Assembly (NCBI GenBank): GCA_020205615.1
Contig: CM035168.1
Location: 7,506,237 to 7,570,236, forward strand
Reading direction: 5' to 3'
Length of the DNA: 64,000 bases
Source of the DNA: Panax quinquefolius
Taxonomy: Eukaryota > Streptophyta > Magnoliopsida > Apiales > Araliaceae
Below are positions 56,670 through 64,000 of the stretch, in pieces (the stretch's first letter is position 1; each line of letters opens with the position of its first letter). Made by a program: the position numbers and the translations under genes. The notes under the pieces are model-generated. The model did no database searches, was not told the DNA's origin, and was given only the letters and a program-made list of their open reading frames with translations.

Positions 56670-57400
56670 TGCGTACATAATGGAAAGTGGCGGTTTCAGA
56701 TCGACTACACCGACTCAACAAAGCCTCGTCCAAGGACTTTTATCCCTCCGCTTCATATCGATCAAATTTCATCGATGCCACTTGGGTACGATTATTAAGT
56801 TTTATGGATGCTTTTTCAAAGTTATCATCAAATATCCATGTGCAAAGAAGACATTCCAAAACAAAGATTCATTACACACCGCTCTTGTATGCGCATAAAA
56901 AACGACTTTTGGCCTCATTAATGCCGGAGCTACCTATCGAGGATGATGAACTTTATATTCAATAGACAAACCGGGAAGGAACATGGAGGTTTATGTAGAT
57001 GACATGATCGTGAAGAGTATGCAAATTCGTAAACATTTGGACGATCTAGAGGAGTGTTTTCAAACTATTCGCCATCGATAATCGCGACTTAATCCAACCA
57101 AATGTACTTTCTACTTTGGTGCCGGAAAATTTCGGGTTATCCGGTCACCAAAGGGCATCAAGCCAATCCAGCAGAAGATCCAGCCATCCTCGACATGAAG
57201 ACTCCTCACCATTCAAAGACGCTCGTCATTCGATCGGTAGGATCGCGGCTTTAAGGAGGTTCGTCGCCAAACCGCAGTAAAGATGTCTTCCTTTCTTTCG
57301 ATACATCAAGGGACCAAGAATGCGAAGACATTCCAAAGGACTTCCAAGTGTGAAGATGCTTTCCAAAGTATAAAGACGATCCGTTTTCTGGCCCTTTATT
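56670..57400 (+). pseudogene. Tat element: reverse transcriptase, frameshifted
   Basis: R-L-H-R-L-N-K-A-S-S-K-D-F-Y-P near 56700 is a shifted form of the Tat RT start. L-S-F-M-D-A-F-S follows near 56800. The catalytic V-Y-V-D-D-M-I-V-K-S box is near 56990, with L-D-D-L-E-E-C-F-Q-T-I and L-N-P-T-K-C-T-F just after. The short stretches sit in all three frames. Confidence 0.82.
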
Positions 57401-58260
57401 GGTCAAGCTCGCCCCAAACAGAGACTTTATATTTGTACCTCGCGCCAGCTCCTTAGTTAGCTGGAGCAGCTTTTGATTCGGAGATCAAAGGAAGCAAAGA
57501 TCCCGGCCTATTACGCCACCACGCCCCACGAGATGTCAAACCGTGTATCCTAACATTGAGAAATTTGCCTTTTGCTTTAATAATTGCCAAGAGAAAGCTT
57601 CGGCAAGATTTTCAAGGTCGACTCGGTCGCCTACACCGGATCAACCCGTCAAGAAGGTGATGGGCAAGCCGAGGTCTCGTAGATTAGCAAAGACGGACTA
57701 TGGAATTGTCCCCGCTTTTTTATCGAGTATCATCCCCGAATCGCCATCAAAGGCCAAGCTCGGGTCGATTTTATGGTAGAATGTTCGCTCACCAAGCAGT
57801 ATACGGTTATCGAAGTCAATCTTCCGACGAAAGCAAAGGGTCGTTATTCAGCAGAGTCAAGGCGCGGACGCCAGATGCAGATGGATCTCTACGACGATCG
57901 TTAGTGGAGCAGAATTATTCTAATAAGTCCCGAGGGATTTAAGGTTCAAGAAAGCTATCGATTCGGGGTTTAAAGCAACAAATAATGAGGCCGAGTAACG
58001 GGCAAAGCAAGTTAAGAAGTGTCCGATTAGAAAGAGTCTCAAGTCCAACAGCTTAATTATCTATAGTGATTCTCATTGGTCGTTAAACAAATTGCTTGGA
58101 GATTATGAAGGTTTTGGGGACCCGAATGATCAAATATCCGTGAGTTAAGAAACCAACTTCAATTTTTTGCTTCGCAGACGAAGTTTCAAGGTATTGAGCG
58201 AACGACAATTCCCATCACCGATGCTTTATTTAAATTGGCCACTACGGATGCGTATGTCTT
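57400..58260 (+). pseudogene. Tat element: RNase H and second RNase H-like region
   Basis: Y-P-N-I-E-K-F-A-F near 57543 and Q-P-V-K-K-V near 57640 mark the end of the first RNase H. The segment near 57930-58010 (F-K-A-T-N-N-E-A-E-Y-type, broken) and near 58060-58140 (S-D-S-x-L-V-V-N-Q-type remains) correspond to a second, archaeal-type RNase H. Presence of both is a Tat-group trait. Assignment of the second block is moderate. Confidence 0.6.
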
Positions 58261-58499
58261 TCATGGATCGGCAGTATTGGAAATTTTGCAAAGAATTTGA
58301 AAGTGTTCAAGATGAAAAATGTTGATGTGCATCGAATCTAACAAACCGCTGGATGACCCCTCACATCGAGTATTCGCGATGGCGCCCTTCCTTCTGGATC
58401 GATCGATGTCGGTAAAGAAGATCAAGTACAAGAGTACTAATTTCATTTTATCGATGGGGATCTTTATCGATTGGCATTTTCCTCACCATTATTGAAATG

Positions 58500-59490
58500 T
58501 TTGGTTCCGTCTGCCGAGTATGCTCTTCGGAAGTTCATGAAGGGATTTGCATGATCATACGGTCGCCAAGTCTTCGCACATAAAGTATTTCGACAAGGTT
58601 ACTATCGTCGACAATTTTCAAAGAAGCTACAGAGTACGCCAAGAAACGTGAAAATGCCAACTCAATAGTCCGGTTCATTATCGCACCACCTAAGAGTTAT
58701 ACTCGATTTTATCTCCTATACCCTTCACCGTCTGGGTGGATATATTGGGACCGCTACTCTAAAGCTAAAGGTCGTTAGCTTTCATTATAGTTGCTATTGA
58801 TTATACGACTAAGTGGGTAGAGGCTAAACCACTTTGGCCGATAATGTAATGTGAGTGCTTAAAGTTTGTAAAGGAGTCTGTGGTGTTTCGCCGGATCCCT
58901 AAAGTATTGATATCTGACAATGGACGCCATTGTGGGTTCAAAATTTGAAGAATTTTTGAACGATTTGGGGATTCAAAGATAAGAAGACTTCGTGGCTCAT
59001 CCACAATGAATGGGCAAGTTGAGGTGACCAACAGACGTCGCTGAATGGAATAAAGCGTAGATTGATGAAGCTAAGTGGAAGATGGCCGTAAGAATCATTG
59101 AAGTGTGGGCATACCGAATCACGCCGAGGACTACTATGTGGGATTCACCTTCCGATTGGCCTATGGTATCGATGCCTTAGTCCCGCCGAGATCGGATCTC
59201 CAAGTCTTCGGTGAGTCAATTCAAAGAAATCTACAACGATAAAGGATCAAGGCTAACTTGGACCTACTAGATTAAGTCGAGAGGAAGCTTTAATCAAATT
59301 GGTCGCTTATCAACGAAGGGTGGCCAAACATTATAACAAGTGGTGTCAAACTTCAGAGATTCAAGTAGAGACTTCGCTCGAGAAGTCAAGCTTCTACACC
59401 TCGTATCACGGAAAGCTAACGCCGAATCGGGAAGGGCTATATGAAGTGATCAAGTACCAAAGCCCCAGATTTATCGATTAAAGGCACTTG
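58500..59490 (+). pseudogene. Tat element: integrase, frameshifted
   Basis: Remnants include H-E-G-I-C-type zinc-finger sequence near 58540, the I-D-Y-T-T-K-W-V-E-A core motif near 58798, I-S-D-N-G near 58910, and N-G-Q-x-E-V-T-N-R near 59010 with the catalytic Glu. The C-terminal frame (A-Y-Q-R-R-V-A-K-H-Y-N-K at ~59305) is typical of the Tat integrase tail. Confidence 0.78.
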
Positions 59491-59640
59491 ATGGTTCCGA
59501 GATCAAGAATATATGGTACGCCAAGTGCATTTCTAAGTATTTTCAATAAAGTTCAAGCCGCTTTATCTAAGTCTCAGACACAACCGTTTTGATATCAATA
59601 AAAGATCACTTTTCTACAAATTATCACCGGTCTTATTGGT

Positions 59641-60430
59641 CCGATGGTGTAAGGAGGTATGGTAGGACTCACCGGCCATTCGATGGTAGCCCTGTGTCCT
59701 TTTGGTCCTATATCGATCTTATCGTGGTGGTAAGTCAATGGTCACTATTGGTCCGATGGTGTAAGGAGGTACGGTAGGACTCACCGCCATTCGATGGTAG
59801 CCCTGTGTCCTTTTTGGTCCTATATCGATCTTATCGTGGTGGTAAGTCAATGGTCACTATTGGTCCGATGGTGTAAGGAGGTACGGTAGGACTCACCGCC
59901 ATTCGATGGTAGCCCCTGTGTCCTTTGGGTCCTATATCGATCTTATCGTGGTGGTAAGTCAATGGTCACTATTGGTCCGATGGTGTAAGGAGGTATGGTA
60001 GGACTCACCGGCCATTCGATGGTAGCCCCTGTGTCCTTTTGGTCCTATATCGATCTTATCGTGGTGGTAAGTCAATGGTCACTATTGGTCCGATGGTGTA
60101 AGGAGGTACGGTAGGACTCACCGCCATTCGATGGTAGCCCCTGTGTCCTTTTGGTCCTATATTGATCTTATCGTGGTGGTAAGTCAATGGTCACTATTGG
60201 TCCGATGGTGTAAGGAGGTACGGTAGGACTCACCGCCATTCGATGGTAGCCCCAAGTCCTTTTTGGTCCTATATCGATCTTATCGTGGTGGTGGTAAGTC
60301 AATGGTCACTATGGTCCGATGGTGTAAGGAGGTATGGTAGGACTCTGGCCGCCATTCGATGGTAGCCCCAAGTCCTTTTGGTCCTATATCGATCTTATCA
60401 GGTGGTAAGTCAATGGTCATTATTAATCCT
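59641..60430 (+). repeat. Minisatellite, seven copies of a ~112-bp unit
   Basis: The phrase CCGATGGTGTAAGGAGGTA starts at 59641, 59753, 59865, 59977, 60090, 60202 and 60316 (periods 112, 112, 112, 112, 113... to 114). Copies are nearly identical, differing by a few substitutions and indels. It sits between integrase and the 3' end of the Tat element, the hypervariable 3' region known in Ogre/Tat elements to host such arrays. Confidence 0.95.
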
Positions 60431-61016
60431 TTATGCTTCGTTCTTATCTCGCTTGTCGTCCAAATTTACTTCACATGATGATCGATCTCACTCTTCGATA
60501 CCGGCGAGTATAAGTTATTTATTTTGTTTAAGTGTCGAAGTTCGGGCCATTAGTTCGCTTAACTCAATCTCGTTCGTAAAATTCAACTCACTTCATTGCA
60601 TGAGTTAATCGTTATATGCCATATCTAATTCAATAGTTCATCTTATCGATACTAAATTATCGACAAGAAACCGACGGATGGGTTATAATCAAGACAGCTT
60701 AAAGATTTATCAATAAGCATAAAATGTTCATTTCATTTAAGTTCGATTAATTACATGAACATAAAAAGTTAAATATTTACATGTAATCAAAACATGATAT
60801 ATATTCAGCACCGCTTTCATCATCTAATCGAGCAAGGTCGGGTCCAATCGAAAGTAAATGATAGCTTCTTCTTTTCCTCGCTCCCGATAAATACCCTCAT
60901 ATCCTCCTAATAGACCTTCATGATCTCGACATTAATTTCATCCGAGTCCCTATACTCGCCTCAACTGCTTTCAAGCTCTTCACCGTAATGTGGCCTCGCC
61001 CTCAAGGTCTTTTATC
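60431..61016. other. Non-coding 3' internal region of the Tat element
   Basis: AT-rich, no recognised domain. A 76-codon ORF at 60378-60608 partly reads out of the minisatellite and is not credible. Confidence 0.5.
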
Positions 61017-63180
61017 TTACGGCGAAGCTTTCATGACGCTTGGCCTTACGCTTCGAAGCTTCATCCCGAATTTTCGCCTCGCCTTCACCAAGTCAGTAGG
61101 ATTAGTCGGTTGGTCAAGAGAACTCCTCATTTTTCGCCTTCGTAAGTAGGTTCTCTTCAACCAAACCAAAGATTCAGATTGGTTAAGGTTTGTCGGTCGG
61201 GTTTTGACGCAGCCTAACTCATCCTCAGGCCCCTCGCTCACACATCGATGTCTTCAAATCCATCTTGGCCCGATCCAGCTTCTATCTCAAGACCATTGAT
61301 GGTATGAAAAGCATCTTCACGACCAGCCTTTTTCTGGCCCAAGGTCGATTTCAAAGATGTTTATTTTTGGCGATGAAATCTTCCTCGCTTTCCATTTATG
61401 TGTCTCTTGACGCAATGTCTCAAGACAAAGATTAGCCTCGCACATTTTCAAAGTACTCAAGTCAAATTCTAAAATGCTCAAGGAAAATAGAGATGTAGAG
61501 GAAGAAGTCATTATTGTTTACCTCGCCAAATAACTCATACCCTCATCGAGAAGATTTCCGTCTGTGATCACCGAACTCCATGGTCGCCAAGGCAGGTCGA
61601 ACTAAAGCTCCAAAGAGGTCGAAAAGGAAAGTTGGTATCGAACCTAGGCCATGTGGTCTGAGATCCCATGGCTTTGCAGATGATAACTCGACCAAGGACC
61701 GGCCGCTCAGAGAAGGTCTCGCTCGCCAGAGAAAGAGAGGGTCGCTCGGGGTGTAGGGTCGCATGAACGGTTTCGATTACGGGAGATTTGTTTCAATTAG
61801 GTTCTTCGGGTGTGAAGCGGATGCGAACTTGATGGCTCTCGTGGGTACGCTTTCTTTTCTCGATAACGCTGAATCCTTCGCCCCGGTCACCGCCCCCTCT
61901 TCGACCAGATTTCTGCTGTGGGGCACGAGGAGGAATGACCAAGACCGAGGAACCCCGAGTTCTTCTAAGCAGCTTAATGGGGTTATTTTTGTTTTAGTTT
62001 TTAGTCCTAAGTATACTCCTTCGATCGTGACGATCAAGTAAGTTCACCGATCGAGGAATGGTTTTGGGGTTGGTTCTGCTTTCGTATAGGTTCGGAAGAT
62101 TTACTAGAGGGATCGACCTGGTTTTTCGGGTAGCCTCCTCTTTTGTCGAGGGTGAAGATTCTCTTCCGTATGAAAATCTCTTCTACTGCTTTTTCCGTTG
62201 AAATTCATCCGTGAATTTCGCGCTGATCTACTTTGGGTAGCTTCATTGGTGTAGCCTCAATTGCTTTCAAGACTTACCAGATAAAAAATCTTCGAGTTCC
62301 TTTATTTCTACAGAGCTCTATTCGATCAAAGACATCGCACAAATCAAACAATTCCATGTTATAATTATATTTTATGGAATATTTTCAAAAATATATATAT
62401 TTGAAATAAGTCGGTACTTACGCTTACGGTCATACAACCATGCTTGCTTCGAGAGGAGTCCAGATTTCCACCCTCCTTCGGAAGTTGTCAAATAGCTCCA
62501 TCATCTCCACTTCTCGCTCTTCGTAAACATCTCAAGTCAGCAGATATTTTTTCATCGCTTGCCCGGGCCAAGAAGAGAAGAGATTTGTGGCCTTTGACGA
62601 AGAACCATTTTTCATGCCATCCCCTATTGTCAAGGGTATTCACCAAATGAACGCTCACCACAAATTTCTCTCCGCATTTGGAGAATGTTTCACGAGGGCC
62701 TCGAACCCCTTCTCCTCGGATCGCACTATCTTGTAGACAAAGTGAAGAAGAAGTCCAAGTGAGGGCTCGACGCCCAGCTTCATTTATGTAGGCCACGAAG
62801 GCCGTAATACGGATGTAGGAGTTCTAAGCACTGGGCCAGGAAAATCCTACACCCAAAAAACCCCAAAGAGGGTCACTATGAAAACGTGGAGAGGAAACGA
62901 ACCCCTTCTCCAAAGAAGTCACCGGTACTACCGCCCATCCTTCAAAGCCGCTGGTACATTTTCTCACCAGATCCGGGTACTCGACAAAGATGGGTATCTC
63001 GAATATGGAACCGAAGTTCAACCTCTTCGCTTCAAATTTCAAATATTATGATAAGGAGTGTTTAAGACGCGAGAATCGCCCCAGACTCTATAATAGTCGA
63101 GGGGTTTTCGGGTTCTCTGCTTGGGATTCGCATCAAGTCCCTCATGAAGATTAGGGTTTGGGGAACCATGTTGATGGGTG
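61017..63180 (-). pseudogene. Antisense accessory ORF of the Tat element (putative gypsy-type transposon domain), broken
   Basis: Minus-strand fragments at 63042-62824, 62796-62488, 61764-61543, 61511-61317 and 61241-61017 read in one direction and in consistent order. The clearest part (N-R-G-W-H-E-K-W-F-F-V-K near 62620, preceded by P-L-W-G-F-L-G-V-G-F-S) recalls the plant 'putative gypsy type transposon' domain with its W-K-x-R/K-W-F-F-V core. The later fragments are rich in Leu/Glu/Lys and may be coiled coil. Tat relatives such as Grande are known to carry an extra antisense ORF in this position. Function is unknown. All frames are interrupted. Confidence 0.6.
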
Positions 63181-63591
63181 TTACAAGTACGGGAGAACTC
63201 GCTCGTGGTTTTGAGAAGCCATTTGTGACGATTTGCGCAGAGAGAAAGAGATCGTAAATTTTGTAGGCGTCAATTTCAAATGAACAGTAAAATCGCCAAA
63301 ATTGGTAAAGTTATCCTTTATACCGATTTGCTATATGTTGTTCAAGACAAAGCATTAAATGCCTAGTAATAATTTGGAATTTGAATGGGAAGGTCCCCGG
63401 CTTTTGGATCCCCGGTACCTAATGGTTAGAAATCTTTTCAATCGGGCCCTTAACTTCCTTTCATTTCATTTCATGGACAATAAATGGGTACGCTTTTAAT
63501 TACATCTGTCATTTATCGATTCTCAAGAAAATATCATGGATTGTTTATAGTTTTCTATTAAACATTCTGCTCAACAAAAAACTAGGGGCAA

Positions 63592-64000
63592 TGTCGGGTC
63601 GTGATATTTTATCCCTTCGGGGCCAAATATATCGGGCTTATTATTTTTATTCTATCGGGCCTTTATTATTGAATTATAAAAATCATTAAGCCCAATTATC
63701 ATATTATTTTCATTTCAAACTTATAAGACCGGCCGGGTCAATGGATCAATCATTTAGACATTTTAAATATCTATAATCTTCGACCAGAATGATGAAAAGC
63801 ATGTCATTGACTAAAGAACCCGCCATGCATTAATGTGGATGGGATTACAACCCATTTACGCCAGAATGACAAAGGATCAAAAGAAGAGAATAAACTACAT
63901 GCAATGGCAGAACCCATCTGTAAAGGGAATGTGTCGTAGTAAGTGGGTGGTGCCAGAGGGTATAACAAGGAAGTTTGTAATTAGAATCGATGCCAGAGGG
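63592..64000 (+). mobile_element. Start of the Tat element 3' LTR (runs off the window)
   Basis: TGTCGGGTCGTG follows the purine-rich AACTAGGGGCAA, the usual Tat arrangement of polypurine tract and LTR start. The second LTR copy is not in the window, so the boundary rests on these motifs alone. Confidence 0.6.

Larger units (their letters stand above)
53691..64000 (+). mobile_element. Tat-lineage Ty3/gypsy retrotransposon, degenerate, 5'-truncated
   Basis: Order: gag-like (53850-55200), protease (55830-56060), RT (56670-57400), RNase H (57400-57800), second RNase H-like block (57840-58250), integrase (58500-59480), ~112-bp minisatellite (59641-60430), antisense ORF remnants (61017-63180), polypurine tract (AACTAGGGGCAA to 63591), 3' LTR start TGTCGGGTCGTG (63592) continuing past the window. 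The DNGSS protease, the Y-T-D-L-N-K-A-type RT start, the YVDD box, the duplicated RNase H and the long 3' non-coding region together point to the Tat group (Ogre/Retand/Grande relatives). No 5' LTR or primer site was found. The left boundary is approximate. Confidence 0.82.

Noticed and set aside
59641..60430. Repeat array considered as CRISPR or as a protein repeat gene
   Set aside because: Copies abut without unique spacers, and the reading frame is not preserved because the period (112) is not a multiple of three.

Overview
This is a window of plant nuclear DNA, almost certainly from a eudicot. It is AT-rich, has spliced genes with GT-AG introns, and is dominated by plant transposable elements: Ty3/gypsy LTR retrotransposons of two lineages, a hAT element, a CACTA element and MITEs. 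The species cannot be named from the sequence. One intact host gene was found: a GROWTH-REGULATING FACTOR (GRF) transcription factor on the minus strand at 10312-13535, with four coding exons, QLQ and WRC domains and a miR396 target site in exon 3.

Left part (1-9.8 kb): stacked LTR fragments (1-3304), a weak Copia-like remnant (about 3577-4250) and a non-autonomous CACTA element (4418-7921) that carries an open stretch of unknown origin. A diverged direct repeat follows, then quiet AT-rich DNA. Middle-left (9.8-25 kb): the GRF gene, a Stowaway-like MITE, a full-length hAT element (15238-19799) with an 8-bp target duplication and a dead transposase, a second hAT end, and three copies of a small foldback MITE family.

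Middle (24985-52877): a nested retrotransposon complex that can be taken apart by target-site duplications. Element A, a Tekay-like chromovirus with LTRs of about 2.5-2.7 kb, is flanked by TTAAC. Element B sits inside A's 5' LTR and is flanked by GCACA. A second, opposite-strand copy of B sits inside B's 5' LTR, and a deletion has removed its distal junction. Most of A's coding region is missing; in its place is a minus-strand LTR of a related subfamily (C). Both B copies retain recognisable gag, protease, RT, RNase H, integrase and chromodomain segments, all broken by frameshifts.

Right part (52.9-64 kb): a decayed Myb/SANT-like coding fragment, then a degenerate, 5'-truncated Tat-lineage Ty3/gypsy element. 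Its order is gag, protease, RT, RNase H, integrase, a seven-copy ~112-bp minisatellite, antisense ORF fragments resembling the plant 'putative gypsy type transposon' domain, a polypurine tract and the start of a 3' LTR that runs off the window.

The TE proteins are non-functional as read. The GRF is the only gene expected to act in the plant, and miR396 probably controls it post-transcriptionally. Near-identical TE copies differ by many 1-2 base indels, so part of the frame-breaking could be assembly error; this is raised as a finding. No system foreign to known plant genome biology was found. The most unusual features are the self-nested retrotransposons, the satellite and antisense ORF in the Tat element, the hairpin-forming LTR repeats and the foldback MITE family.
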